A stretch of 64,000 nucleotides of DNA from Azolla caroliniana (GCA_043228905.1 JBHGNT010000005.1:14260001-14324000), one strand, 5' to 3'; counted from the stretch's first letter, positions 1 through 10,540 are shown. Numbers and translations: made by a program. The notes: generated by a model from the letters alone, not told the origin.

Positions 1-365
1 CCCGGTGAGCAAGTGAGCCGGTGAGCTGGGGAGCCGGTTGGCCGGACCCATCAGTAACCGGAAGCCTAGTAGCAGCTAGACTACTAGGGAGTTAATAGTC
101 TCGTAGTTAGGGCCAGACGCTCGAGTGAGCATTGAAGTACGTTGTACTTCTGTCAGTCCCATGAGGACTTGTATAAATAGTGTTGTTGAGCACGTTGTAA
201 ATACAGAGTGTTGATATAATTTTTTAATTTAGATTCTTGTTATGCTCTCTCTGTCTTTCCCGAGTATTCTCTGTATTCTGTGTATTACTCTCTCTCTCTC
301 TCTCTCTCTCTCTACTGCTATGCAGCCAAGCTGTTGTCTTACGCTTCCGCACATATGCTTCCACA
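1..365 (+). repeat. COP1 5' LTR, truncated by the window start
   Basis: Matches 28319-28673 closely and ends CCACA directly before the primer-binding site. About 60 bases are missing at the left edge. It holds a TATA-like TATAAATA around 172-179 and a CT microsatellite around 288-314 that is longer than in the 3' LTR. Short open frames here are not genes. Confidence 0.9.
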
Positions 366-380
366 TGGTATCAGAGCGCG
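366..380 (+). other. COP1 primer-binding site
   Basis: TGGTATCAGAGC directly follows the LTR end. This is the complement of the initiator methionine tRNA 3' end used by most plant Copia elements to prime minus-strand DNA synthesis. Confidence 0.93.
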
Positions 381-468
381 AGGGTTGAAGACCTCTACAG
401 CCGACATTTGCTTTCGCAAGACAAACCCTACAGGTTGTGAGAACAGAACAGTAGATAGAGAAAAAAAT

Positions 469-1490
469 ATGGACAGAGGTATGGCGAGTTCACTTCCAGA
501 GAAGCTCGACCGGAGCAACTACGATTCCTGGTCATACAAAATGCACCAATACTTACTGGGGCATGGGTATTGGAGTTTCGTGGAAGGAACGAATGAGGTA
601 GCACCAGAGCCTGGACACAAGGACTTCCTGGTATGGGAGCAAGGAGCGAGCCGAGTATTATACTGCCTCGCATCCTGTGTGCACGACTAGATGCTCGGCT
701 ACATCAGGGATGCAAAGACGCCGAAGGAGGCCTGGGAAAATCTGCGTAAGATATTCGTTGCAAGTACCACAACCCGTAAGTTGCAACTCCGGCAAGAGCT
801 GAACAACATCCGACAAAGCGATATGTCGGTTACGGACTACGACACCAAAAATAAAGGAGATTTGCGACGTGCTCGGGTCCATCAACGTGACGGTGGATGA
901 AGACGAAATGGTACAAATCTGCCTTGGTGGTCTAGCGCAAAGGATCTGTACCCGAGAGAAACCACTGACCTTCTTCGACTTGCAATCGATGCTGATGGTC
1001 GAAGAAAACCATGTGAGTGTGTCCAGGACCACTCAATCCGACAGCCGGATGTTGTACACAGAGGCGGATAGGCCCCCTGGGCGTGGGGGACGAGGTGGGT
1101 AGGCACGCACTGGAGGCGGCTGGCAAGAGCAGGAAAGAGGGCACAGAGAACGTGCTGCAACAGTTCTGGGACTTCCACAAGTAGGGGGAGTCAATGGTCG
1201 AAGAAAACCATGTGAGTGTGTCCAGGACCACTCAATCCGACAGCCGGATGTTGTACACAGAGGCGGATAGGCCCCCTGGGCGTGGGGGACGAGGTGGGTA
1301 GGCACGCACTGGAGGCGGCTGGCAAGAGCAGGAAAGAGGGCACAGAGAACGTGCTGCAACAGTTCTGGGACTTCCACAAGTAGGGGGACTCAAGGCGGCG
1401 CCGGAGGCCGGCAAGAAAAATCCGCCACGGAATGTTGGTACTGTGGTAAAAAGGGCCACAGAGAAAGCTAAGCGCGCCGATTCGGACAGA
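469..1490 (+). pseudogene. COP1 gag remnant (Copia gag, UBN2-like)
   Basis: Starts at an ATG at 469 in an A-rich context. The text reads as Copia gag: a W-S/Y-K-M-x-Q-Y-L segment near 520, an AWENLRKIF-like segment near 735, an L-x-x-IRQ-x-DMSVTDY segment near 795-840 and LGGLAQR near 930. A CCHC-type knuckle (CWYCGKKGHRES) lies near 1432-1467. Breaks: an in-frame TAG at 688-690, a one-base insertion near 850 that shifts frame, a small deletion after LGGLAQR, and a 199-base tandem duplication (995-1392). It no longer encodes a capsid protein. It forms one reading with the protease remnant that follows. Confidence 0.88.
995..1392 (+). repeat. 199-base tandem duplication inside COP1 gag
   Basis: The stretch starting ATGGTCGAAGAAAACCAT at 995 is repeated almost exactly from 1194, so the period is 199. 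The two units differ at only a base or two (GGGGGAG against GGGGGAC near the end). The near identity implies a recent duplication compared with the age of the host element. Confidence 0.93.
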
Positions 1491-1827
1491 TCTGGATCCG
1501 GCAAAACCGGTCAGGAGAACCGGCAAAGCTCGCACTACACACAAGGATCGAAAGGATCCAGAACTGGGAAGACCGGTAAGGGGCCAGCCTTGGTGATGAA
1601 GCACGAGGCAAATTCGATGAAGAAGACTACTTCCAAATCGGAGGAAGTATGGTATGTTGATTTCGGTGCATCGAACCACATGACGAGCCACAAAGAGTGT
1701 TCTCTTATTTGGAGAAACCAGATAAACCGGGAGTTGTCGAAACAAGAAACGACACTCCTCACCCAATCGTGCATATCGGTGAAGTCCCTTTGAGCCACGT
1801 CGAACAGAGGGGGAAGCTGATGAACGT
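1491..1827 (+). pseudogene. COP1 protease remnant, cut by GYP1-A
   Basis: The frame near 1645-1700 reads VWYVDFGASNHMTSHKE, the Copia aspartic protease motif, with DFGAS in place of the expected D-S/T-GAS. The reading reaches GKLMNV at 1827, where the Ty3 element GYP1-A begins. It resumes at 9042 as VLHVPTITKNLVS, as in uninterrupted Copia proteins. Frameshifted and dead. Confidence 0.82.
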
Positions 1828-2610
1828 TGTCGTGCCTTTCGGCTCCCCACAGAGGTCTTGGACTAGGAGAAAGAAGTTCGTGAGATAGAGATTAATTATG
1901 AGTAAATAGCAAAGAGAAAGATAAGAAACTCGTGAATCACACGAGTATACTATATTAATTGGTACTTAGGGTGTTAAGAGACAAGTAGATGTATAAATCG
2001 TGAATCCCACGAATAATTTTTGTATTGATTGATACTTAATCCAAATAATCAACAACCCTTTACATATTTCTCTCCTCCTTATATAAGGAAGGAAGAGCTA
2101 AGCATGGCTTCATGCCTCTTTACAAAAGTGTTCATGTCCACTAAATGTCCATGTGATGCTTTTTTTTTTATTTCCTAAGTATAGGGCTCATGCACGCTAG
2201 ATGTGCATGAGTTATTTTTAGTGTCTCGTGTTTTTTCTTTTTCATATATTAAAGAAATACACGATTTACCTTTTAATAAAGGTATGCATAAATAAAGGTC
2301 TTATACGTATTAAATCTATATTTAAAACACTTAAGATAAGTTAATGTAATGGTAAGGTTGGGGTTTGTCAACGTGGAGGTGTAGAGTTTGAATCACGCCC
2401 TGCGCAGTAGTGAGTATTTCCTTTCTTTTTACATTTATGTCTCTTTATCCGTTTTCCTCTTGCCGGTATGCCGTTTTCTTCCTTGCCGGTATGCCGTTTT
2501 CCTCCTTGCCGGTATGCCGTTTTTCCTCCCGGTTCTCACCGAGCACTCCATTCTCTATCCGGAGGGACAAAAATATAATTTCCACATAGTGTGCAACCTA
2601 CACTACGACA
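1828..2610 (-). repeat. GYP1-A 3' LTR (783 bp)
   Basis: Three 23-base CGGTATGCCG-type units lie near 2460-2525. A 26-base segment present in the other three LTRs is missing just inside the left end, near 1847. The TATA-like TTATATAAG lies around 2079-2087. The sequence beside it at 2611-2625 is the polypurine tract in reverse (CTCGCCCCCTCC). Confidence 0.93.
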
Positions 2611-5600
2611 CTCGCCCCCTCCAAACCCGCACATCCTCCGGTATGTGCCGAAGTTCTTGATTCTTCGTATCCGTCTTCATCCGAAACTTCCTCCGATTCT
2701 CCCCTTATGTCGACTATGAGTTGTAATTCACTTTCTTCGCTTCCCGCATCATTGTGGTCTTCGTCCGATTGCTCCTCGTTGTCGGCCTCGACTTGGATCA
2801 CATAAGGTTTGTCGTCGGTCCGCTTCTTGAAAATCTTCACCCGCTTCCCGGCTATAGGCACTCGTAGTATTGTTCCATCCAACTCGGACAGTCGGTACGT
2901 CCCGTTGTCGAAGACCTTCCGAACCTCGTACGGCCCGAACCACCTTTTCGCGAATTTCCGCATCGTTGTATGTTGATGGTCCAAGCTACTATCATAGACG
3001 ATCACCCAATCTCCTTCTTCAATCCTCCTCGGTCGTAGTCGGTGCTTTGTGTCGAACCGGCTTTTGTTCCGGAACCGTGCTTCTTGTTGTCGGCGTGACG
3101 CTTCCGCTACATCTTTCGGTCTTCCCTCCAGTTGTCGTATCCGGACCGCGAGTAGTTCTTCCCGGCTCATCTCTTCCTTCCACGGTAGTATTGTCCATGT
3201 CGCGATTGCGGTTTCCGTTGGCATTACCGGTGCTTGTCCGGTCATGAGTTCTGCCGGCATGTAACCGGTCACGGAGCTATGCGTCGTCCGATCCGCCCAT
3301 AGTGCATACGGAAGCATTTGTGGCCAATCCTTCACCCTTCCGTCGCATGCCTTCGCAAGTGCTTTCACGATCGGACTATGTCCTCGTTCGATCTTCCCGT
3401 TGGCCTCCGGATTGTAGGCCGTTGTCAACGTTAACCGAACTCCATGTTTGGCGAAGAATCCCCTAGCTTTGTCCGAGTCGAGCTCTCCCCGGTCCGCAAT
3501 CACTTGTCCTACGCAACCGTACCTACAAAACACTTCTTCCAAAAGAAATTGGCACACCGCGGCACACGTTTTCCTCCGAAGCGCTCGACCTTCAACTTGG
3601 TTTGTGAGATCTTCTCGAGCTAACACCAAGTATTTCTTTTGTCCAATCCCGGTCGGCATAGCTACAATGTCGACCATCCACTTGAAGTTGATTGTCGGTG
3701 AGAATGTCGGATGCAGCTCATCTCGGTGTCGGACCCCGGAGTAGACTTGACATTTCTCGCAGCTTTCTGTGAACTCCGCGACATCTTTATACATGTTCTT
3801 CCACCAATATCTTTGCTTGATTTTCGCAAAAGTTGCCCATGTTCCTCGATGTCCAGCCCAATCGGATTCGTGGAACTCGGACATTATCCGGTTTCGTTGC
3901 TCTTTCGTCCCGACTACTCGAAGTGGTATCCCATCCGGTCTTTTCGGCGTCCTCCATATTAAACCGTTTTCCAAGAAGAACTTTTGGACTTGCCTCTTCT
4001 TCCTTCGGATCTCGGCTCTCCTTTCTTTATCATTGGTTGAATCCTCGACCTCTTGTAGCATCTTCCCGATCATCAAGGTTTCCCCCTCGTATTCTTCTTC
4101 CCGGAATTCTCGGATCACGTTCACTCGGCATATGTGTTCTGATGTGAAGTAGTCTTCGGAAACTTCTTTATTATCTGATTCGGTTATGTCGTCTTCAAAC
4201 CGCGCCCTCGATAACATGTCCGCTACCGCGTTGTCCTTCCCCGAGATGTGTCGAACCTCCGGATTAAGTGACTTGACATATGCAATCCACCTTAGCATAG
4301 CCACATCCGGTATCGTACAACACCGCATCATCCCGAGTATCGGAAGACAATCCGTCTCGATCACCACTTCAGCTCCGATCAAATAATCCCGATCCGATTT
4401 TATCGCCGACACGACTCCCCACAATTCTCTTTTGACTTGTGCATATCCGCGTTGCCTTTCGTTGAGGACCTTTGCTCCAAATCGGATCGGATACCGCGAA
4501 CCATCCGAGTCGGCTTGATTGATGACCCACCCGATACCGGTTGGACTTGTATCAACCGTTACTATGATTGGCCGCTCGTAGTTTGGCTTCTTAAGTGATT
4601 CCGCCCTCCATAGTGTCTTCTTGAGCTTCCTCATGGCTTTAGTGTGTTCCGGTTTCCACTCGAATTTCTTACCTTTCCGCAACAAGTGATAGAGCGGGTC
4701 CGCTATATGTGCATAGTGCGGAATCCATATGTGATAGAATGCACACGCACCCAGAAACCTTCGGACTTCCGATGTTGACTCACATACTTCCTTCATAGCT
4801 TGAATCGCATCGATCTTTGTTGGTGACGGTCTTCGGCCGTAGGGTCCACATAGATGTCCGACCACCAATATTTCTTCTTGCCCGAATGCCGATTTCTCCC
4901 CGGAAAGTGTTAGGTGCACATCTTCTAGCTTTCGCAACACTTTCTCGCAATCATGAATATGGTCGACCACGAACTTTCGGCATCCCCGATCATCCATAGT
5001 CTCATCTTTTTCTTCCACCGCGCATCCTTTCATCGGAATGTCATCTAGAAACGGCATCGTTATCTCCGGGATGCAATCTCGAAGCACCTTGTTCATCGCG
5101 TTCATCATATGTGCAACCGAGTTTGTCGCTCCTTGTGGTAGTGTGCACATTCGAACTAGTCCTATCGGTGTCCGCATGGTAGTGATGTCTCGGCTCTCCA
5201 CGGCTAGTTGGAATTGGTCATACCCCGAGTATAGGTCCCCGATGGAGTATATCGCACGTCCGGCAAAAGCTTCCGCGAATTCGTCCACTATCGGACCGAC
5301 TCCCGAGTTCCGGATCGTGACCTTGTTCACCGGTTGCAAGTCTTGGATGAATCGGAGTGACCCATTCTTCTTCGGAACCGTAAACCATCGATTTGAGTAC
5401 GGAGCACTTGATGGCTCTAGAATCCCCATCGCCACCTTCTCCTTGAGCAAGTCGATGACTTTCGGAATATGCGCCCGTGGCACCGGAATCGGCTTCAGGT
5501 TCCACGGTACATGATCAATCGTGAAAATCACCATCGGCTCCACTATCTTTGGATCAATGCATCCGATCTCCCTCGATGTGAACGCGAATGCTTTGCCGTG

Positions 5601-6065
5601 TTGCTCCAACATCTCTCGAAACCGTTTTTCTTCTTCTTGTAAGAGGAACCCACCTCCACCGATCCGAAGTTTCTTCCGGGTCTCATCTGTGAAGGCATGT
5701 CCGATATCCACGGACTTCCGAAGTGTCGGATCTCCCGAGACTTCTTTCTTCTTTTGTTCGCTATCGGCGGGTAGTGGTCCCGCGGCCGGTTTCACCTTCT
5801 TCTCCACGGTCTTGTATTTTGTACTTACCATTGCTTCTTCTTTGCGGAGCGCATCCGGCCCCATTTTCGCAACGATCTCGTACATCTCGACCGATTCCAC
5901 CGGGACTACCCGGTTCCCTTGGCTTTTATCTTCCGCAAGCTCTTCAAGTCGTTGTAGTGTATTCCCATAGAACACTTCCTCGATCACTCCCACGATTTCT
6001 TCGTCTTCTTTTATTATTGATGCCGACCGTAACTTATCCTCCACTTGTCGGTATTGTTTCTTCAT
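2598..6065 (-). CDS. GYP1-A pol: RT, RNase H, integrase (1155 aa)
   Basis: Intact frame, essentially the same protein as GYP1-B pol (see 14499-17966 for motif positions; A position = 20564 minus B position). RT has LPQGATNS and FLDD, RNase H has TVDTS and an ETDCLPI segment, integrase has HHCC, D, D and E residues and a GPYEV motif. One silent base difference from copy B is visible (an Arg codon near 5959). The frame runs through the polypurine tract and stops 13 bases into the 3' LTR. It has no stop codon of its own before the LTR. Expression probably needs a -1 shift from gag or internal initiation. Confidence 0.95.
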   Translation of the reverse strand: MKKQYRQVEDKLRSASIIKEDEEIVGVIEEVFYGNTLQRLEELAEDKSQGNRVVPVESVEMYEIVAKMGPDALRKEEAMVSTKYKTVEKKVKPAAGPLPADSEQKKKEVSGDPTLRKSVDIGHAFTDETRKKLRIGGGGFLLQEEEKRFREMLEQHGKAFAFTSREIGCIDPKIVEPMVIFTIDHVPWNLKPIPVPRAHIPKVIDLLKEKVAMGILEPSSAPYSNRWFTVPKKNGSLRFIQDLQPVNKVTIRNSGVGPIVDEFAEAFAGRAIYSIGDLYSGYDQFQLAVESRDITTMRTPIGLVRMCTLPQGATNSVAHMMNAMNKVLRDCIPEITMPFLDDIPMKGCAVEEKDETMDDRGCRKFVVDHIHDCEKVLRKLEDVHLTLSGEKSAFGQEEILVVGHLCGPYGRRPSPTKIDAIQAMKEVCESTSEVRRFLGACAFYHIWIPHYAHIADPLYHLLRKGKKFEWKPEHTKAMRKLKKTLWRAESLKKPNYERPIIVTVDTSPTGIGWVINQADSDGSRYPIRFGAKVLNERQRGYAQVKRELWGVVSAIKSDRDYLIGAEVVIETDCLPILGMMRCCTIPDVAMLRWIAYVKSLNPEVRHISGKDNAVADMLSRARFEDDITESDNKEVSEDYFTSEHICRVNVIREFREEEYEGETLMIGKMLQEVEDSTNDKERRAEIRRKKRQVQKFFLENGLIWRTPKRPDGIPLRVVGTKEQRNRIMSEFHESDWAGHRGTWATFAKIKQRYWWKNMYKDVAEFTESCEKCQVYSGVRHRDELHPTFSPTINFKWMVDIVAMPTGIGQKKYLVLAREDLTNQVEGRALRRKTCAAVCQFLLEEVFCRYGCVGQVIADRGELDSDKARGFFAKHGVRLTLTTAYNPEANGKIERGHSPIVKALAKACDGRVKDWPQMLPYALWADRTTHSSVTGYMPAELMTGQAPVMPTETAIATWTILPWKEEMSREELLAVRIRQLEGRPKDVAEASRRQQEARFRNKSRFDTKHRLRPRRIEEGDWVIVYDSSLDHQHTTMRKFAKRWFGPYEVRKVFDNGTYRLSELDGTILRVPIAGKRVKIFKKRTDDKPYVIQVEADNEEQSDEDHNDAGSEESELQLIVDIRGESEEVSDEDGYEESRTSAHTGGCAGLEGASVVV

Positions 6066-6199
6066 TCCTCCGGTTACGGCCGTGTACGTAGATGCCCCAT
6101 CCGGCCCGATTCGTACTTGTTTTGCTCCGAGAGTTTTCTTCCTGTGTGGGGTATCAGGGCTTCTCGGACTATCACTTCCCCACTCCGCAACAGTCCGCT

Positions 6200-8326
6200 T
6201 TAAAAATCCATTCTCACTTGGGACAAGAGTTCCCTCTTGTTCCTTTCGTGATTTGCAGGCACCGTTAGGAATTGGACGGATTTCCCTCCGTTTTGGCTCC
6301 GAATTCGCGCAAAAGCCGCACCACTATCGAGCACCTTCGTCTCCATCCGTGAAGCCGTGATAAAGGGTTGGCCGAGGATGACAGAATGTGAAACCTCATC
6401 CTGCACAAAGAAATTTTGGTCAATTTCGACATCCCCGATCTTTACCGTCACATCCGGACAAGCCGCAAATAGGTCTTCTGTCGTTTTCGTGGCTGCCCGA
6501 ATCTTCCATCCATGGTTGGTGTTTATAGGCCATTTCCCCTTTCGGTAGAACTCCTTGGACATCAAGTTGATCTCCGATCCGTGATCAATCAATGCTAGCA
6601 CGGGTTCTTTGATGTTGCCGATTCGGACCGGAGTCTCCGTAGTCGCACGTGCCCAGTGTGGCCTTGTATAGTGGGAGTTCGGAATTTCGCCTTCCACTTC
6701 GGTGTCGTTCATTGAAACGGTATTTGCATTCACCCTTGGAGCATTTTCCTCCGTACTTTGTCTCTTCCTTTTCACGAGATCCACGAGAAGATCGTGAAAC
6801 TCCTTCTTCGCTATTCCGAGTAGTTCCCGCAGCGAAAAATCTACCCGGCTATCCAAGATTCTTTCCTCGAACACTCTTTTCAAGTCGGTTTGTTGTTCTA
6901 TGTCCGAGGCGAGCTTGAATGCCGGAGTCGCCTTTTCTTTTCCCTTACCTCCGGAGTTCCAGTTTTCCGGTATCTTCGATGGTCCGGCCGCATCCTCCGT
7001 GCGCCGTCGTTTCTCGTCCACATACACCTCATGTAATTGACACAGGGCGTATATGCTATTCTTGTCGACAGGGCACTCCCATCCCGTAGCTTCCCGGACG
7101 CTTTCCGCAGTGTTTCGGATATCGTTGGAGTCGGTTTTCTCGGTGTTTCCTAGCACCTCCGGCCAGAAAGACGCCTTCGCTCCCGTTGACTCCCCGACAC
7201 ATATTCCCGCGGTTGTCGCATAGTTGCTTCTTGCCGCTAACTCCTCCTCGAGCACCTTCTTCATGCCGCCTTTCCGGAAGTTCGGTCGGAGTGGCTTCCG
7301 AGAGTCCATCGAATGAATCCGGTTTCCCTCGTAGTAGATGAGATCCCGTCGTAGCGCCTCCTTATGGTCGTCGCAATCCCTCCGATCGTGTTCGGCGCTA
7401 TCGCACCATATGCACCGTCGATCCGTATATTTGGAGCTTGTGGGGCGGTCATCCGACTTCTTCACCATCGCGATCTTTAGATTCTCCATCTCCTTCAGTA
7501 GCTGCTCCACCGTAGACGCGTCGACTCCCTTCTCGGCCGTAATCTCCCGAGCCCTCGGTTGATGGTCTTCCAGTCCCGTTCTTGGTTTCGGAATCGGTTC
7601 CGAAACCCTCTTTTCTTCGTTGGCAAGCCATTGCCCCCTCTTCGTGTACCGCGCGACGATATCCCGCACGCTTTCCCATGTTTCGGTGAGGCCGCTTTCG
7701 GTGGTCGTGTCCTCAAGAAGCACTCCGAGATCTTTCCGGTCCCGGACGTCCACAGCTCGCAAAAACATGATGACTTTGTCCGGTGCAAGAATAGTTTGAT
7801 CTCTCGCGGACAACCTCCCGAACCGACTTTCGAATGTCGAAAACACTTCGAGGACCTTCAGCCCCTTACCTGACGTTTCCACCCAATCCTCGAATCCCCT
7901 CCGCGTTGCCTTGGAGGAGTCCTCGATGGCAAACGTGGTCTTTAACGCCTCTTCGAATGCTTCCCACGTCGGATTTTGTTGTTGCAACCCGTGGATACTC
8001 CCTTGAAGCCCGTCGGTCGCCACCCGGTTAAAGGATGTCACTTGCAGTCCTTCCGAAGCCCGGCACCGGAGCATCTCCGCCTTGTAGTCCTGCAAATATC
8101 GCGACACATCCTTACCATTAAATTGCCCGTTGCGTTGCACGAGCCGCTCTACTGATGCCGAAATCTCCGACATCGTGCGTTGTTCTTGAAGCATCCGTTC
8201 GAACATCGCCATCATATTGTTAGCTTGTTGAGCCTCCATCTCCTTGCCACCCGCTTTCACGTCGGGTTCACCAACTGTGTCGTGCCTTTCGGCTCCGGAT
8301 CGTTGCGTGAGTCGGGTGGGAACCAC
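6200..8326 (-). CDS. GYP1-A gag and aspartic protease
   Basis: The open frame is 708 codons, but its first codon is GTG inside the LTR. The first ATG is codon 30 (near 8239), just after the primer site, and gives a 679 aa protein that I take as the likely product. It carries a capsid region, a CCHC knuckle (CIWCDSAEHDRRDC) and a protease motif DHGSE. It differs from copy B by one residue seen in translation (FGRLSARD here, FRRLSARD in B). A transcript would start in the 8278-9041 LTR and run leftwards. Confidence 0.93.
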   Translation of the reverse strand: MVPTRLTQRSGAERHDTVGEPDVKAGGKEMEAQQANNMMAMFERMLQEQRTMSEISASVERLVQRNGQFNGKDVSRYLQDYKAEMLRCRASEGLQVTSFNRVATDGLQGSIHGLQQQNPTWEAFEEALKTTFAIEDSSKATRRGFEDWVETSGKGLKVLEVFSTFESRFGRLSARDQTILAPDKVIMFLRAVDVRDRKDLGVLLEDTTTESGLTETWESVRDIVARYTKRGQWLANEEKRVSEPIPKPRTGLEDHQPRAREITAEKGVDASTVEQLLKEMENLKIAMVKKSDDRPTSSKYTDRRCIWCDSAEHDRRDCDDHKEALRRDLIYYEGNRIHSMDSRKPLRPNFRKGGMKKVLEEELAARSNYATTAGICVGESTGAKASFWPEVLGNTEKTDSNDIRNTAESVREATGWECPVDKNSIYALCQLHEVYVDEKRRRTEDAAGPSKIPENWNSGGKGKEKATPAFKLASDIEQQTDLKRVFEERILDSRVDFSLRELLGIAKKEFHDLLVDLVKRKRQSTEENAPRVNANTVSMNDTEVEGEIPNSHYTRPHWARATTETPVRIGNIKEPVLALIDHGSEINLMSKEFYRKGKWPINTNHGWKIRAATKTTEDLFAACPDVTVKIGDVEIDQNFFVQDEVSHSVILGQPFITASRMETKVLDSGAAFARIRSQNGGKSVQFLTVPANHERNKRELLSQVRMDF
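8253..8277 (-). other. GYP1-A primer-binding site
   Basis: In element sense, TTGGTGAACCCGACGTGAAA follows the LTR after a three-base gap (CAG). The same core lies next to the LTRs of GYP1-B, GYP2 and GYP5. I cannot assign the priming tRNA by eye. Confidence 0.75.
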
Positions 8327-9041
8327 AGAGGTCTTGGACTAGGAGAAAGAAGTTCGTGAGATAGAGATTAATTATGAGTAAATAGCAAAGAGAAAGATAA
8401 GAAACTCGTGAATCACACGAGTATACTATATTAATTGGTACTTAGGGTGTTAAGAGAGAAGTAGATGTATAAATCGTGAATCCCACGAATAATTTTTGTA
8501 TTGATTGATACTTAATCCAAATAATCAACAACCCTTTACATATTTCTCTCCTCCTTATATAAGGAAGGAAGAGCTAAGCATGGCTTCATGCCTCTTTACA
8601 AAAGTGTTCATGTCCACTAAATGTCCATGTGATGCTTTTTTTTTTATTTCCTAAGTATAGGGCTCATGCACGCTAGATGTGCATGAGTTATTTTTAGTGT
8701 CTCGTGTTTTTTCTTTTTCATATATTAAAGAAATACACGATTTACCTTTTAATAAAGGTATGCATAAATAAAGGTCTTATATGTATTAAATCTATATTTA
8801 AAACACTTAAGATAAGTTAATGTAATGGTAAGGTTGGGGTTTGTCAACGTGGAGGTGCAGAGTTCGAATCACGCCCTGCGCAGTAATGAGTATTTCCTTT
8901 CTTTTTACATTTATGTCTCTTTATCCGTTTTCCTCCTTGCCGGTATGCCGTTTTTCCTCCCGGTTCTCACCGAGCACTCCATTCTCTATCCGGAGGGACA
9001 AAAATATAATTTCCACATAGTGTGCAACCTACACTACGACA
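8278..9041 (-). repeat. GYP1-A 5' LTR (764 bp)
   Basis: Same ends as the other GYP1 LTRs but with a single 23-base minisatellite unit instead of three, which accounts for most of the length difference. It keeps the 26-base segment missing from the 3' LTR. The TATA-like TTATATAAG is near 8554. Confidence 0.93.
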
Positions 9042-10540
9042 ACGTATTACACGTTCCGACTATCACAAAGAACCTAGTGTCAGTTGGACAGATTGTCGAC
9101 TAGGGGATGTAGGTGCGATTTACGCACCTCGGGTGCTTCATCGAGGAAGAGGGCCAAATCATTGCGCAAGGGTGCAGAGACGGGAGGATGTTCATCCTCA
9201 ACACCAATGACATCGGCACCGCGTTGTTCGCCAAAGGACAGAAGATTGAATTGGATATTGATCTCTGGCACAAGCGGATCGGCCACATCAATAACTGGCG
9301 GCATCAAGACTTGCAAACGAAACAAGTTGTTTTCGGTTTGTCGAAGTTTAGTGGCCGGAAGGCCCATGTATGTGAAGCCTGCCAACTCGGGAAGCAACAC
9401 CGGCTTCCATTCCCCACTGAACGAAACCATCGTTGTAACAAGCTCGACCTTATTCATTCAGATGTAGGGGGACCGACACAGAACGTAAGTCTTGGCGGGA
9501 GTCGATATTTCGTCTCCTTCATCGACGACTACAGCCGGCACACATGGATCTACCTCATTGAGTGGAAGAGCGAAGTCGTCGACTCTTTCCAGAACCTCCA
9601 AAGCATGTTGGAGCGGGAATCGAAGAGAAAGATCAAGTTCCTGCGGTCGGATGGCAGAAAAGAATATTTTTCCGACCAATTCAACAGTTATCTACAGCAA
9701 ACAGGAATTCGGCAAGAGTTCAGCTGCAAATACACACCGGAATAGAACGGTGTAGCCGAGAGGAAGAACCGGCCGCTTATCGACACGACAAGGTTGATGC
9801 TGGAGGAGAAGAGCATGCCCAAATTCTACTGGGCGGAGGCGGTCCGGACGGCCATCTAAATCCAAAACCGGATCGGTGACAATGTGTTCGCGCATGAGCT
9901 GTATTTCGGGCGCAAGCCGAATTTGCGACACCTTCGGATATTCAGCAGCATAACATATGTGCATGTGCTGGATGAGAAGCGGAGGAAGTTGGATGCAAAG
10001 TCGAAGAAATGCATCCTAGTCGGTTACTCGCATGAGGAAAAGGGGTATAAATGTTATAACCCCCGGACGAAGCAGGTCTGAGTTAGTCGGGATGTTGAGT
10101 TTGATGAGACGGCATCATGGTATGCCTTACCGGCTCCGACTTCTAACCCCGACCCGATATTGAAGGATGAGGCTAGTGAGCCTGAACCGGTCCAGTTAGA
10201 AGATGAAGACGTCGGCACTCTAGGTGAGAGTCCGATCTCATTTCGGTTAAGGACCGAATGAGCGGTTGAGTCGGGATGACCAATCGGATGAGGAACCGAC
10301 GAGTAGTGGAGACTCTACCGTGCTCTCCCCGCGCAAGGAACCGAGGAGATGGTTCACCCGCAACGAGAAGGGGAAGAAGAAGATGTCGGAATACGAAACC
10401 GGCAACATTGAGTCGGATTGGTTTGAATCCGACTCCGGAAAGATGAAAGCGGATCTTCGGGAACGAAGTCCGACCTGGCCAAGAAGGGCCCCAAACCGGG
10501 TAATACCAAGTTACGCCAGTCTTCTTGCCAAAAGAACCCC
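9042..10540 (+). pseudogene. COP1 integrase and linker remnant
   Basis: Resumes the COP1 reading after GYP1-A. The zinc region LWHKRIGHIN followed by VCEACQLGKQHR is near 9265-9410. The core has D in LIHSDVGGP, D in FLRSDGRKEYFSDQF and E in NGVAERKNR near 9755. An amber codon lies just before NGVAERK at 9743-9745, and more stops fall near 9101, 9857 and 10081. After the core comes the usual Copia linker with a Y-K-C-Y-N-P-R-T-K segment (10048-10080). Confidence 0.92.

Larger units (their letters stand above)
1828..9041 (-). mobile_element. GYP1-A: young Ty3-type LTR retrotransposon
   Basis: LTRs at 1828-2610 and 8278-9041 have TGTCGT...ACGACA ends. The internal region (2611-8277, 5667 bases) has exactly the length of GYP1-B. 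The flanking duplication is ACGT (1824-1827 and 9042-9045), a 4-base target duplication. Both frames are open. By family knowledge it encodes its own capsid, protease, RT, RNase H and integrase and would move through an RNA copy. Its LTRs differ through minisatellite copy number, a 26-base deletion in the left one, and several C-to-T or G-to-A differences. No chromodomain is visible after integrase. Confidence 0.95.

Noticed and set aside
237-690. Short open frames over the COP1 LTR and leader as genes
   Set aside because: They run through LTR, CT microsatellite and primer site. Only the part from the ATG at 469 is gag.
2388-6360. Plus-strand open frames across GYP1-A
   Set aside because: Shadows of the intact minus-strand gag and pol frames. 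The same frames reappear mirrored in GYP1-B.
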